A DNA stretch of 64,000 nt from Blastococcus sp. HT6-30 (GCF_039729015.1 NZ_CP155792.1:392001-456000), one strand, 5' to 3'. Shown: positions 49,210 to 58,472, numbered from the stretch's first letter. The notes: generated from the letters alone by a model not told the origin. Translations and numbers: made by a program.

Positions 49210-49844
49210 GTGCAGAGCGGGGGTGGGGTGCGGAGCAGGCGCGGGGCGAGGCTGCTCGACGCGGCGTTCGTGGTCGCCGCGGCCGCCGGGCTGGGGCTGC
49301 TGCTCGGCCTCGCCGGGCTGCCCTCGCCGGCGCTCTTCGGCGGCCTGGTGGTGGGCCTGGTCCGGGCACTGGGCGTGCGGTCCCCGGCGCGCGTGCCCGA
49401 ACCCGCCGCCACGGCCGCGCAGGCGGTCATCGGGGTGGCCCTGGGCGCGCTGGTCGACGTCGGCACGCTGCGGGCGGTGGTGGCGAACTGGCTGCCGGTC
49501 GTGCTGGTCCCCGTGGCGACCCTGCTGCTCAGCCTCCTGGCCGGGGTGCGCTCCGCGTGCACCGGGGCATCAGCCCGGCCCTGCCGCTCGCGCTGGCGAT
49601 CACGCTGGCCCTGGTGCTCGCCTGCGCCGGCCTCGGCGGGCTGCTGACCGCGGTCACCGGGGTGACGGCGCTCGACGGCTACCTGGCCACCACGCCGGGC
49701 GGGCTGTACGCGGTGCTGGCCACCGCGCGCGACGCCGGTGCCGACATCACCTTCGTCCTGTCGGTCCAGGTGCTGCGGCTGTTCGTCATGCTCTTCAGCG
49801 CACCGCTGGTCGCCCGCTGGCTCCGGCGGTCGCCCTCCGGTTGA
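49210..49844 (+). pseudogene. Broken AbrB-family (ammonia monooxygenase-type) membrane protein gene
   Basis: The first frame encodes the start of an AbrB protein (LLGLAGLPSPALFGGLVVGL; AATAAQAVIGVALGALVDVG; LPVVLVPVATLLLSLLAGV) and then turns into non-membrane sequence at about 49560. A second frame, from about 49565, resumes with the end of such a protein (ALPLALAITLALVLACAGLG; YLATTPGGLYAVLATA; FVLSVQVLRLFVMLFSAPLV). Intact proteins are about 350 residues with two repeats; here the middle 150 or so residues, the end of repeat 1 and start of repeat 2, are missing and the join is out of frame. Confidence 0.75.
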
Positions 49845-49937
49845 GCCGTCGCGGGTGACGGCGCCGCGGCCGGCTCTGACGGGCAGCCGGTCCGCGCCTA
49901 CCCTCGTGGGTCGGCGCACGAGGGGGAGGAGACCCAG

Positions 49938-50201
49938 CTGTCCGAGCAGAACCGAGCCGCTGCGGAGGCCGGCACCGACGACTCGGTGCTGCTGTTCGTC
50001 GGCGGCCCCCTGGACGGGAGGGTCGAGATCCGGGAGGCCCGGCACGGTGACCCGCTCCCGACGGTGACCCACGTCCACCTGCACGGCGGGCCCAAGGTCG
50101 TGCACCGCTACGACCTGGAGCCGCTCAGCGAGGGCGTGGGCGTCTACAACCTGCGCCCGCAGGCGCGCCGGCCGGCGCGGGACGAGTCGGCCGCGGACTG
50201 A
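49938..50201 (+). CDS. Hypothetical small protein, possible CTG start
   Basis: 87 residues from a CTG at 49938, or 71 from a GTG at 49986. The CTG version begins LSEQNRAAAEAGTDDS, an MSEQ-like start, with GGGGAGGAG five bases upstream; the GTG has no ribosome binding site. The core VLLFVGGPLDGRVEIREA and VHLHGGPKVVHRYDLEPL resembles a small beta-rich domain seen in actinobacteria, function unknown. A TACCCT box at 49899-49904 fits a short leader. Confidence 0.6.
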   Translation: MSEQNRAAAEAGTDDSVLLFVGGPLDGRVEIREARHGDPLPTVTHVHLHGGPKVVHRYDLEPLSEGVGVYNLRPQARRPARDESAAD

Positions 50202-50208
50202 CCGGGGC

Positions 50209-50700
50209 TCACCAGCCCTGCACGCGGCGCGCCTCGCCGACCACGCGGTCGAACCGGACGCGGTCCAGCGCCGCACCCTCCCGGCGGACCCTCGCCGGGT
50301 CCAGCACCAGCAACCGGTCCAGCCGCACCTCGCTGGGGCGCCCCCGCGGATCCCAGGCGCCCGTGCCCACGTCGGTCCACCGCCGCCCGTGGCGGGCCTC
50401 GTCGGCGGCGTCCCGGTCGTGGTCCTGGCTGCTCAGCATCAGGCCCAGCAGCTCGTTCCCGCGGCGGCCGATGACCAGCACCGGGCGGTCCTTGCCCCGG
50501 CCGTCGTCCTCCTCGAACGGCACCCACGCCCAGACCACCTCGCCGGGGTCGGGGCGGCCGTCGTCGTGCGGCCGGTAGCTGACGTCGGGCGCGGGCGGAG
50601 TGCGGCCGACGGGGTGGGCGGAGGAGGCCCGTCGCAGCGCGCCGAGCACGCGGCCGACCGCGCGCACCGCCGTCCGGACCAGGTGCGGAGGAGCTGCCAT
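50209..50700 (-). CDS. PemK/MazF-family toxin-like protein
   Basis: 163 residues. From about residue 45: DPGEVVWAWVPFEEDDGRGK, RPVLVIGRRGNELLGLMLSS and DVGTGAWDPRGRPSEVRLDR match the MazF/PemK fold (PGEVVW...RPVLVI). The N-terminal 40 residues are an added basic region with no recognised domain. MazF-type toxins are mRNA endonucleases neutralised by an upstream antitoxin, but no antitoxin-like ORF lies next to this gene on the same strand. It could be a housekeeping relative. Confidence 0.75.
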   Translation of the reverse strand: MAAPPHLVRTAVRAVGRVLGALRRASSAHPVGRTPPAPDVSYRPHDDGRPDPGEVVWAWVPFEEDDGRGKDRPVLVIGRRGNELLGLMLSSQDHDRDAADEARHGRRWTDVGTGAWDPRGRPSEVRLDRLLVLDPARVRREGAALDRVRFDRVVGEARRVQGW

Positions 50701-50871
50701 GGGCAGACCGTACGGACGGCCGGGCGGAGGAGGCGCAGCACGAAACGGCCACCGGGTGTCACATGTGACACTTCGGCACCAATTGGTCACCGTCGGGGTT
50801 GGCGGCGCCGAGAGGGGGCACCATGCACGGGCGGGGTGCGAGGTCACGGGCCCCGGGAGAAAGGGGTGCTC

Positions 50872-51069
50872 ATGACTTCGGCCGAGCCGGCCCGTCCCGC
50901 CATCCCGCGGGCGCGAGAGGTCCAGGCGAGCGTTCTCGCCGCCTTCCAGCTGGTGGAGGACGCACGGTACTTCGGCTCCGGCCGCAGGCGCCGGCGGCTG
51001 CGCGTGCGGGCCCTCGCCGAGCGGGCGGTGGCCGACCGCAAGCTCGCGCGGGACCTGCGCGCCGGCTGA
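50872..51069 (+). CDS. Hypothetical small basic protein
   Basis: 65 residues, mostly helical: RAREVQASVLAAFQLVEDAR then GRRRRRLRVRALAERAVADR. ATG at 50872 has AAAGGGG upstream. It lies 8 bases before the end of the convergent PPOX gene. No domain is recognised. It is divergent from the PemK-like gene and has no antitoxin character. Confidence 0.5.
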   Translation: MTSAEPARPAIPRAREVQASVLAAFQLVEDARYFGSGRRRRRLRVRALAERAVADRKLARDLRAG

Positions 51070-51076
51070 GGGTCTC

Positions 51077-51700
51077 CTAGAGCTCCTCGGCCAGCTCCCC
51101 CCGGATGGTGGCGTCGTCCGGCAGGTCGTGCTCCAGAGCGCAGTGGTCCCGGAGCACCCGGCCGAACGACGTCAGCGCCGTGGGGTCCACCCGCCGCGCC
51201 GGGTCCCACAGGCCCGAGCGCATGACCGACTTCGGGCACTGGAAGTACGCCCGCCGCACCTCCAGGACGAGCACCGACAGCGGTGCCCGGCCGAACTCGG
51301 TGAGGTCCACCGGCAGCTCCTCCGGCGCGACCAGCGTCGCGGTGCCGTACACCCGCAGGGTCTGCTCGACGCCGGGCACCAGGAACATCAGGGCGGCGCG
51401 CGGGTTGACGGTCACGTTCCGCAGGCTGTCCACCCGGTTGTTGCCCGGCCGGTCGGGCAGCAGGAGCCGGCGCTCGTCGAGGACGTGGACGAAGCCCGGG
51501 TCGCCCCCACGCGGGGAGACGTCCGGCCAGCCCTCGGCGTCGGCGGTGGACAGCGTCGCGAAGGGGGCGTGCGCGATGAACTCCCGGCAGTGGGCGTCCA
51601 GGTGGTCGATCACCTTGTCCAGCACCAGGCCGCCCGGCGTCCGGTACCCGGCGAGCACCGGGTCGTCGGTGGACAGCGGAGGCAGCGGGGCGTTGGGCAC
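51077..51700 (-). CDS. PPOX-type FMN-binding protein (MSMEG_1061-like)
   Basis: 207 residues. APFATLSTADAEGWPDVSPR, LLLPDRPGNNRVDSLRNVTV and VPGVEQTLRVYGTATLV are the pyridoxamine-phosphate-oxidase-like pattern of the FMN-binding MSMEG_1061 subfamily; QCPKSVMRSGLWDP is its conserved C-terminal block. The substrate is unknown. GTG at 51700 has TACCGT 6 nt upstream (leaderless). It is divergent from the thioesterase gene, with both promoters inside 40 bases. Confidence 0.82.
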   Translation of the reverse strand: MPNAPLPPLSTDDPVLAGYRTPGGLVLDKVIDHLDAHCREFIAHAPFATLSTADAEGWPDVSPRGGDPGFVHVLDERRLLLPDRPGNNRVDSLRNVTVNPRAALMFLVPGVEQTLRVYGTATLVAPEELPVDLTEFGRAPLSVLVLEVRRAYFQCPKSVMRSGLWDPARRVDPTALTSFGRVLRDHCALEHDLPDDATIRGELAEEL

Positions 51701-51740
51701 GCGACGACGGTAGACGGTCGCCCGGTTAGCGTGGCGCCTC

Positions 51741-52130
51741 GTGACGCAGGTGTGGAGCTCCCCGGTCCGATACGTCGAGTCTGACCAGCAGGGCGTCGTC
51801 TTCAACGCCCACTACCTGACGTGGGCCGACGAGGCGTCCAACGGGTGGTGGGCCGCTCAGGGGCTGACGTGGGACGAGCTGGTCACCCGCGGTGTGGACC
51901 CGGTGGTCAAGGCCAGCTCGCTGGAGTGGACGTCGTCCGCCCGCTGGGGCGACACCGTCACCGTGGACGCCGAGACGGAGAAGGTCGGCCGCACCAGCGC
52001 GACGGTGCGTTTCACCGTGCGCGTGGGCGACCGGGTCTGCTGCGTCGTCCGCACCACCTACGTCTCCGTCGCCGACGGCCGCGCCACCCCCTGGCCGGAG
52101 GACGTGCGGGCGCGGCTCACCGAGGGCTGA
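51741..52130 (+). CDS. Acyl-CoA thioesterase, 4HBT hotdog fold
   Basis: 129 residues, the size of YbgC/FadM-type thioesterases. [20 protein letters not shown] contains the catalytic Asp region, followed by [20 protein letters not shown]. Hydrolyses a CoA thioester in the cytosol; the chain length is unknown. A TAGCGT box lies 8 nt before the GTG. Its 3' end overlaps the cobQ stop by 14 bases on the opposite strand. Confidence 0.88.
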   Translation: MTQVWSSPVRYVESDQQGVVFNAHYLTWADEASNGWWAAQGLTWDELVTRGVDPVVKASSLEWTSSARWGDTVTVDAETEKVGRTSATVRFTVRVGDRVCCVVRTTYVSVADGRATPWPEDVRARLTEG

Positions 52131-53631
52131 AGCCCGCGCCCGGCGGCAGGAGCGGCAGCCCCGGGGGCGGCCCTGACTCGATCAGCCGCCACAGCGCGTC
52201 GGTGTCGGCGTGCTCGGCGATCAGGTCACCGAGGCGGTCGAGCCGGGCCTCGCGGACGGCCGCGAAGTCGGTGTCGGGCGCCGGCACGAACCGGCGGTCG
52301 GTGATCCGGGCGACCTCGGCGAGGAAGGCCCGGCGAAAGCCGTCGTTCTCCAGCGCGCCGTGCCAGGTGGTCCCGAAGACGGCGCCGGCCCGGGCGCCGT
52401 CGAGGAACGGCTCGGCGGACGGGGCGGCGCCGAGGTCCACGGTGACGACCCCGTGGTGGATCTCGTAGCCGTGCACCGGCTCACCCAGCGCCGAGCCCAC
52501 CGGGCGGCCCAGGGTCTTGGCCCGGGCGAACCGGACGTCGGAGGGCAGCAGCCCCAGCCCGGGCACGGTCCCCGCCCGGGACTCCACCTCGTCGGTGATC
52601 GTCCGGGCCAGCATCTGGTGCCCGCCGCAGATGCCCAGCACCGGCGTGCCGCCGGCGGCGCGGCGCAGCACGGCGTCGGCCAGGCCGGTGCTGCGCAGCC
52701 ACGCCAGATCCCCGACCGTCGCGCGGGTACCGGGCAGCACGACCAGGTCGGCGTCGGCGAGCTCCTCCGGGCGGGTCGCGTACCGCACGAGCACGCCGGG
52801 CTCGGCGGCCAGCGCGTCGAGGTCGGTGAAGTTCGACAGCCGCGGCAGACGGACGACCGAGACGCGCAGGACGTCGTCCCCCAGCGGCGCCGTGCCGGCC
52901 GTCGCGGCCGGCACGTTCAGCGAGTCCTCGACGTCCAGCTCGAGGCCGCCGAGCCAGGGCAGGACCCCGAGCAGCGGCCGCCCGGTGAGCGCGGCCAGCT
53001 GGTCGAGCCCCGGACGCAGCAGCCGCACGTCCCCGCGGAACTTGTTGACCAGGAACCCGGCGACCAGCCGCTGGTCCTCGGGGGGCATGAGCGCCACCGT
53101 CCCGTGGAGGGCGGCGAAGACCCCGCCCCGGTCGATGTCCCCGACGACGACCACCGGCAGACCGGCGGCGGTGGCCAGGCCCATGTTGGCGATGTCGTCT
53201 GCCCGCAGGTTGATCTCGGTGGGCGAGCCCGCGCCCTCGCACACGACGACGTCGAACCGCGACCGCAGGTCGGCCAGGCTGCTGAGCACCTGCTCGAGCA
53301 GCGCCGCCTTCATCGGCCGGTAGGACAGCGCGGTCACGTCGGCGACGGGGCGGCCGAGCACCACGACCTGGCTGGAGTTCTCGCCACCCGGCTTGAGCAG
53401 CACCGGGTTCATGGCCGCCTCCGGCTCGACCTGCGCGGCGGCCGCCTGCATCACCTGCGCCCGGCCGATCTCGGCGCCGTCGGGGGTGACCATCGAGTTG
53501 TTGCTCATGTTCTGCGCCTTGAACGGCGCCACCGACACGCCCTGGCGCGCCAGCCACCGGCAGATACCGGCGGTGACCACCGACTTGCCGGCGTCCGAGG
53601 TGGTGCCGGCGACGAGCAACGCCCCGTTCAC
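52117..53631 (-). CDS. cobQ: Cobyric acid synthase
   Basis: 504 residues. Amidates four side chains of adenosylcobyrinate diamide. The ATP-binding domain starts [20 protein letters not shown] and contains [20 protein letters not shown]; the glutaminase domain has the nucleophile in [11 protein letters not shown] and His in [12 protein letters not shown] at 53631 overlaps the plsC stop by four bases, an odd partnership for a cobalamin gene. No cobalamin riboswitch is visible upstream. Confidence 0.95.
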   Translation of the reverse strand: MNGALLVAGTTSDAGKSVVTAGICRWLARQGVSVAPFKAQNMSNNSMVTPDGAEIGRAQVMQAAAAQVEPEAAMNPVLLKPGGENSSQVVVLGRPVADVTALSYRPMKAALLEQVLSSLADLRSRFDVVVCEGAGSPTEINLRADDIANMGLATAAGLPVVVVGDIDRGGVFAALHGTVALMPPEDQRLVAGFLVNKFRGDVRLLRPGLDQLAALTGRPLLGVLPWLGGLELDVEDSLNVPAATAGTAPLGDDVLRVSVVRLPRLSNFTDLDALAAEPGVLVRYATRPEELADADLVVLPGTRATVGDLAWLRSTGLADAVLRRAAGGTPVLGICGGHQMLARTITDEVESRAGTVPGLGLLPSDVRFARAKTLGRPVGSALGEPVHGYEIHHGVVTVDLGAAPSAEPFLDGARAGAVFGTTWHGALENDGFRRAFLAEVARITDRRFVPAPDTDFAAVREARLDRLGDLIAEHADTDALWRLIESGPPPGLPLLPPGAGFSPR

Positions 53632-54293
53632 GCGGCGTCGCGGGGGACGTCCCAGCCGGCCGTCTCCTGACCGGACAGCTCCGCGATCGCCACCATGATC
53701 CGGTCGGTCACCTCGCGGCGGGCGCGGTTGCGGTTCGCCTGCCCCGCCAGCTCCGGGAAGGTCAGCGGCTCGCCGAAGGTGATCGCGATGCGGTGGGGGC
53801 GGGGCCAGCGGGCGCCCACCGGCTGCACCTTGTCGGTGCCGCGCACCGCGACCGGGACGACGGGGCAGTCGGCGGTCAGCGCCAGCCAGGCGACCCCGGT
53901 CTTGCCGCGGGCCAGCCGGCCGTCCTTGGACCGGGTGCCCTCCGGGTAGAGGCCGAAGGCGGTGCCGCCCCGGAGGATTCCCAGCGCGGTGTCCAGAGCC
54001 GCCTGCGCGGCCCGGTGGGTCTCCCGCTCGACCGGATGCGCACCCAGCGCGGTGAACAGCGTCCGGGTGAGCCACCCGCCGAACCCCCGACCGGTGAAGT
54101 ACTCGGCCTTCGCCAGGTAGGCCACCCGGCGGGGGGCGGCCAGCGGGATCACGATGCTGTCGATGAAGGACAGGTGGTTGCTGGCGAGGATGACCGGGCG
54201 GTCCAGCGGCACGTTCTCGCGCCCGGTGATGTGCGGCCGGCACAGGACGTGGAACAGCGGTCGCAGCACGAACGTGGCCAGGACGTAGAACAT
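53628..54293 (-). CDS. 1-acyl-sn-glycerol-3-phosphate acyltransferase-like protein
   Basis: 221 residues. A membrane-associated N-terminal helix ([20 protein letters not shown]), catalytic [13 protein letters not shown] (H-x4-D), [11 protein letters not shown] and [12 protein letters not shown] (PEGTR), the PlsC motifs I-III. Probably makes phosphatidate for phospholipid synthesis at the membrane. The ATG at 54293 is followed at once by the helix. It is translationally coupled to cobQ. Confidence 0.9.
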   Translation of the reverse strand: MFYVLATFVLRPLFHVLCRPHITGRENVPLDRPVILASNHLSFIDSIVIPLAAPRRVAYLAKAEYFTGRGFGGWLTRTLFTALGAHPVERETHRAAQAALDTALGILRGGTAFGLYPEGTRSKDGRLARGKTGVAWLALTADCPVVPVAVRGTDKVQPVGARWPRPHRIAITFGEPLTFPELAGQANRNRARREVTDRIMVAIAELSGQETAGWDVPRDAA

Positions 54294-54409
54294 CGGGGCT
54301 CCCCTCGGCGGCTCCGCGCCGCGGCTGCGGACACCACGGGCCGATCCGGATCCTGCCGGAACCCGTCCGGCGGCCGGGCGGCGGCTCCGGCGGCGGCCGG
54401 GGCGGGTGG

Positions 54410-55123
54410 CTAGGCCGGCGGGCAGGCGTCCCGCAGGATGGCGCCGACGTCGTCTGGCAGCCCGCCGTGCCCCGCCGCCGAGCCGGTGAGCACCTGGGCG
54501 ACCTCGCGCACCTTGCGGTGGGTGTGGCTGGAGATGTGGGCCAGCAGGTCGAACGCGACCTGCTCCGGGCAGCCGGTGAGCACCATGAGGATGCCCTTGG
54601 CCTGCTCGATGACCGCCCGGCTGGCCATGGCGGTGCGCAGCTGCGCGATCTCGGCACGCAGCTCGTCGGCCCTCTGCGGAGCACGGGCCGGCGGGCGGCA
54701 GTCGGTGATGTCCACGCAGATGCCCTCGACCGCGCGCACGTCGCCGGCGTCGTCCCGGTCGGGCTCGCCCACCAGCACGACCGACCGCTGGGCACGCATC
54801 GAGTGGACGATCCGGCACTCGAGCACGAACGGGCGTCCCGATCCGCAGGCGGTGAGGGCGGCGAGGAACCGGCTCCCGTCGTCGGGGTGCTGGGCACCGA
54901 GCAGCGCCTCGGTGCAGGGAGTGGTCACGCCGGCGTCCAGACCGAGCACCTCGTGCATCTCCGGCGACCACCACCAGCTGCCGGCCTGCCGGTCGTAGCG
55001 GTACCGGCCCGCCGCGGCCGCCGGGGCAGCGGTGTGCCGGGTGATGGTGCGGGACGACTCAGGCCCTCGGCCGTGCGTCGTGCGGGAGGCCGCGGATCGG
55101 GCCCGGGGGAGCGCGGGTGACAC
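54410..55123 (-). CDS. PAS and ANTAR domain regulator
   Basis: 237 residues. A PAS-like domain at about 45-150 ([40 protein letters not shown]) and an ANTAR RNA-binding domain at about 165-225 ([40 protein letters not shown]). Such proteins act by RNA antitermination in response to a signal. The start is uncertain: GTG at 55123 has GAGGAGG 10 nt upstream. The first 40 residues are poorly conserved in appearance. Confidence 0.78.
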   Translation of the reverse strand: MSPALPRARSAASRTTHGRGPESSRTITRHTAAPAAAAGRYRYDRQAGSWWWSPEMHEVLGLDAGVTTPCTEALLGAQHPDDGSRFLAALTACGSGRPFVLECRIVHSMRAQRSVVLVGEPDRDDAGDVRAVEGICVDITDCRPPARAPQRADELRAEIAQLRTAMASRAVIEQAKGILMVLTGCPEQVAFDLLAHISSHTHRKVREVAQVLTGSAAGHGGLPDDVGAILRDACPPA

Positions 55124-55439
55124 CGTCTGCCGACCTCCTCGGTGGAAGGCGCTCCGGTACCCGGCAGGCTCCGGCCGCCGGCTGATCGACACCCGGTGCT
55201 CCGGCCCCGCGGGGCCGGCCCTTCCGACTCCCGGACCGTACGTCTCCGTCGGTGTGGTCGCAGCGCCACGCCGGGTGGTCGGGAACCAGGTCTGCTGGGC
55301 GGCCCGCCGGCCCGGGGTGTCGCGACCCCGTGTGGCCGGGGCTCGACGCTCGGACGACGGTGCGCGGCTGCGCCGGGACGGCGGGGCCGGTCCGCTCACT
55401 CCGGCTCCGGCTCCGCGAGCAGGCCCACCGCGGCCGAGC
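55124..55439. other. 316-base stretch without a recognised gene
   Basis: Between the PAS-ANTAR gene and cobD. The open frames here have Arg/Pro-rich shadow composition and no recognised motif. It contains the GAGGAGG upstream of the ANTAR gene. It may be decayed sequence from the start of that gene or the end of cobD, whose last 22 residues are unusual. Confidence 0.5.
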
Positions 55440-56456
55440 TCATCTCCGGGTCGATCCGGCCGGCCTCCCGGTGAGTCCGCAGCCGCGGGGAGTGCTGCAC
55501 CGGCGCCGTGCCCGCCAGGGGCGTCGCGCGAGCGTGGCCGCGATCGCCGCCGACGTCCACACCGCGCGGGAGAGCGACACGGCCCGCGGCACGTCCCCGG
55601 TCGCCGGAGGCCGGCCGTCGCCCAGCGTCGGCCGGTCCTCCACCCGGCTGCCGTAGACGTTGCGGCCGCCCAGCCGCAGGCCGAGCGCCCCGGCGAGCGA
55701 GGCCTCGCACCGCCCGGAGTTCGGGCTCGGGTGGGCGGCGCCGTCCCGGTGCCACACCCGCCAGGCCCCACCGGCGGAGCCGCTCACCAGGGGTGCGCAC
55801 GCCACGGTCAGGGCGGCGGTCAGCCGGGCGGGCACCCAGTTGGCGACGTCGTCGGCGCGGGCCGAGGCCCAGCCGAAGCGGCGGTACCGGGGGGAGCGGT
55901 GGCCCACCATCGCGTCCAGGGTGTTAACCGCCCGGTAGCCGAGCAGCCCGGGCAGGCCGGCGACGGCCCCCCAGAACAGCGGGGCGACAGCGGCGTCGGA
56001 GGTGTTCTCGGCCACCGACTCGACGGTCGCTCGGGCCAGGCCGGGTTCGTCCAGCGCGCTGGGGTCCCGCCCGGCCAGGCTCGGCAGGGTGGCCCGCGCT
56101 GCGGCGAGGTCCCCGGCGGCCAGCGCGTCGTGCATCCGTCCGGCCGCGCGGCCCAGCGATGTGCCCCCCAGCACCGCCCAGGTCGCGGCCGCGGTGACCG
56201 CGGTACGCAGCACCGGGCGCCGCCGGGTGGCGCGGTCGGCGGCCACCCCGACGGTGGTCACGCCGGCGACCAGCACGGCCCAGTGGACCGCCCCCGCGGC
56301 GCGGGAATCGCGCCAGGTGCGGCGCTCCAGCGCGGCGGCGACGGTTCCGAACCCGGCCACGGGGTGCCCGCGCCGGGGATCGGCCAGGGCGTGGTCGGCC
56401 AGCGCGCCCAGGGCCAGGCCGAGCGTGGTCGCGGGGTCGGGGGCGGGGCGCGGCAC
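55440..56456 (-). CDS. cobD: Cobalamin biosynthesis protein CobD/CbiB
   Basis: 338 residues. Adds the aminopropanol arm to cobyric acid at the membrane. GTSLGRAAGRMHDALAAGDL, ARATVESVAENTSDAAVAPL and AHPSPNSGRCEASLAGALGL are diagnostic. Four to five membrane helices. The M. tuberculosis protein is about 313 residues and ends soon after the last helix; here 22 extra residues rich in Arg/Cys (ARRRCSTPRGCGLTGRPAG) follow, which may reflect a frameshifted or displaced stop. GTG at 56456. Confidence 0.93.
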   Translation of the reverse strand: MPRPAPDPATTLGLALGALADHALADPRRGHPVAGFGTVAAALERRTWRDSRAAGAVHWAVLVAGVTTVGVAADRATRRRPVLRTAVTAAATWAVLGGTSLGRAAGRMHDALAAGDLAAARATLPSLAGRDPSALDEPGLARATVESVAENTSDAAVAPLFWGAVAGLPGLLGYRAVNTLDAMVGHRSPRYRRFGWASARADDVANWVPARLTAALTVACAPLVSGSAGGAWRVWHRDGAAHPSPNSGRCEASLAGALGLRLGGRNVYGSRVEDRPTLGDGRPPATGDVPRAVSLSRAVWTSAAIAATLARRPWRARRRCSTPRGCGLTGRPAGSTRR

Positions 56457-56522
56457 GGCGCCATGGTGCCAAGCCCCCGGAACCTCTCGCCGGGCGGGAC
56501 GGCGTCCCTAGGATCGGTCGTC

Positions 56523-57080
56523 ATGCGCCTGTTCGGCCGTTACGACGGCGTCGCCCGGCCGATCGTCACCTACGGCAGCAACCCGGTCCTGCACCGGCGC
56601 TGCGCGGAGGTGACCACCTTCGACGACGCGCTGCGGCGGCTGGTCCTCGACATGTTCGCCAGCATGGAGGCCGCCGACGGCGTCGGGCTGGCCGCCAACC
56701 AGATCGGGGTGGACGCCCGGGTCTTCGTCATCGACTGCCCGGACGCCGACGGCGAGGACGTCGTCGGCTACGTCGTGAACCCGTCGCTCACCCTGCTCCC
56801 GCCGGCCGGGGACGATCCCGCGGAGGAGGTCACCGAGGAGGGCTGCCTCTCGGTGCCCGGGCCGTACGCCGAGCTGCCGCGGGCCTTCCGGGCCCGGGTC
56901 GACGGCGTCGACCTGCACGGCGATCCGGTGACCATCGAGGCGACCGGGATGGCCGCCCGCTGCCTGCAGCACGAGGTCGACCACCTGGACGGGACGGTGT
57001 ACGTCGACCTGCTGCCCCAGGAGCACCGCGAGCGGCTGCTCGCCGAGGCCGCGGGGCCGGGTGGCGAGCTGCCCGCCTGA
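56523..57080 (+). CDS. def: Peptide deformylase
   Basis: 185 residues. Removes the formyl group from nascent proteins. All three motifs are present: GVGLAANQIG, EEGCLSVPG (with metal-binding Cys) and LQHEVDHLDGTVYVD (with two metal His and catalytic Glu). A TAGGAT box lies 8 nt before the ATG, consistent with leaderless translation. Deformylase paralogues are common in actinobacteria. Confidence 0.95.
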   Translation: MRLFGRYDGVARPIVTYGSNPVLHRRCAEVTTFDDALRRLVLDMFASMEAADGVGLAANQIGVDARVFVIDCPDADGEDVVGYVVNPSLTLLPPAGDDPAEEVTEEGCLSVPGPYAELPRAFRARVDGVDLHGDPVTIEATGMAARCLQHEVDHLDGTVYVDLLPQEHRERLLAEAAGPGGELPA

Positions 57081-57110
57081 GGGGCCGGCTCCCCGGCGCC
57101 GGACGACCGG

Positions 57111-57245
57111 GTGAGCGCGGCGGCGTGTCCGCTGTCCACGGCCCGGCGCACCGGCGAGGCCGGCCGCAACGGCATCACCGTGGGCACCCACGTCTGCGCC
57201 GACCGGCGGTGCTCGGAGTGGGTGCGGAGGCCCGCGCCTGGGTAG
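57111..57245 (+). CDS. Possible 44-residue protein with three Cys
   Basis: GTG at 57111 to TAG at 57243-57245, reading ACPLSTARRTGEAGRNGITV then CADRRCSEWVRRPAPG. The Cys spacing (one near the start, then C-x4-C) and the amino acid use look like a real small protein, possibly metal-binding, but there is no clear ribosome binding site. It ends 10 bases before glgC. Confidence 0.35.
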   Translation: MSAAACPLSTARRTGEAGRNGITVGTHVCADRRCSEWVRRPAPG

Positions 57246-57255
57246 CGACGGGTGC

Positions 57256-58434
57256 ATGGCGCTCCCGCGGATCCTCGTCCTCGTCCTCGCCGGTGGCGCC
57301 GGAGGCCGCCTCGAACTGCTCACCGAGCAGCGGGCGAAGCCGGCCGTCCCGTTCGCGGGGGTCTACCGGCTCATCGACTTCCCGCTGAGCAACTGCCAGA
57401 ACTCGCAGATCCCCGACGTCTGGGTCTCCATCCAGTTCCACCCCACGTCGCTGCACGACCACCTGTCCAACGGCCGGCCGTGGGACCTGGACCGGACGAC
57501 GGGCGGGCTGCTCACCCTGCCCCCGTACAAGGGCACCGAGCGCGGCGGCTGGAACACCGGCACCGCCGACTCGCTGTGGCGGCACGCGGAGCTGATCCGC
57601 GCCTTCGACGCCGACGCGCTGGTCGTCGTCAGCGCGGACGCGGTCTACAAGCTCGACTACCGGGAGGTCGTCGAGGCGCATCTCGGCTCCGGCGCGGAGG
57701 TCACGATGGTGACCACCGAGGTCGCGGCCGACGACGCGTCGCGCTACGGCATCGTCGAGGTGGGGGAGGGTGGTAAGGTCGACGGCTACGCCTACAAGCC
57801 GGACGAGCCGGCGACGACGACCGCCACCAACGAGGTCTTCGTGTTCTCCCCGACCCCCACGCTGGACCGGCTGGAGGCGCTCAACGCCGACGTCGGGGAG
57901 GAGGGGCTGGAGGACCTCGGCTCCCACCTGCTGCCGGCGCAGACGGCCGACGGCCTCGCCCGCGCCTTTCCCCTGCAGGGCTACTGGCGCGACGTCGGCA
58001 CCATCCCGGCCTACTGGGAGGCCCACCGCGAGTTCATCGCCGCCGAGCCGCCGCTGGACCTCGACGCCCCGCGGTGGCCGGTGCACACCCGCGGTGGACG
58101 GCACAGCGCCGCCCGGGTGCTCGGCGGAGCCGTCGTCGAGGACAGCCTGATCTCCGGCGGCACCCGCGTCGGCGGCGAGGTGCGCGGTTCCGTGGTCTCG
58201 CCGGGCGTCGTGATCGAGCAGGGGGCCACCGTCGTCGACTCGGTGCTGCTGCCGGGCGTCCGGGTGCGCGCGGGCGCGACCGTGACCCGGGCGGTGCTCG
58301 ACGACCGGGTCGTCATCGGGAGCGGGGCATCGGTCGGCGGGGACGGCGACATCACCCTGGTCGGCCGCGCGGCGCAGGTGGCCGACGGCACCCAGCTGTC
58401 CGCGGGCGCCCGCTGGCCCGAGCCGGAGAGGTGA
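57256..58434 (+). CDS. glgC: Glucose-1-phosphate adenylyltransferase
   Basis: 392 residues. Makes ADP-glucose for glycogen or related alpha-glucans. LVLAGGAGGRLELLTEQRAK, RLIDFPLSNCQNS and the C-terminal left-handed beta-helix with hexapeptide-like repeats (SLISGGTRVGGEVRGSVVSP) are typical. The start MALPRILVLVLAGGAGG is close to the catalytic loop as usual. It lies next to the TPR-protein gene, not to other glg genes. Confidence 0.92.
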   Translation: MALPRILVLVLAGGAGGRLELLTEQRAKPAVPFAGVYRLIDFPLSNCQNSQIPDVWVSIQFHPTSLHDHLSNGRPWDLDRTTGGLLTLPPYKGTERGGWNTGTADSLWRHAELIRAFDADALVVVSADAVYKLDYREVVEAHLGSGAEVTMVTTEVAADDASRYGIVEVGEGGKVDGYAYKPDEPATTTATNEVFVFSPTPTLDRLEALNADVGEEGLEDLGSHLLPAQTADGLARAFPLQGYWRDVGTIPAYWEAHREFIAAEPPLDLDAPRWPVHTRGGRHSAARVLGGAVVEDSLISGGTRVGGEVRGSVVSPGVVIEQGATVVDSVLLPGVRVRAGATVTRAVLDDRVVIGSGASVGGDGDITLVGRAAQVADGTQLSAGARWPEPER

Positions 58435-58472
58435 GCGGGAAGCGTCGCCGTACCGGGAGCGTTGGCGGCGGC

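Noticed and set aside
50872-51069. Antitoxin partner for the PemK/MazF-like protein
   Set aside because: It is on the opposite strand, points away, and has no MazE- or ribbon-helix-helix-like pattern.
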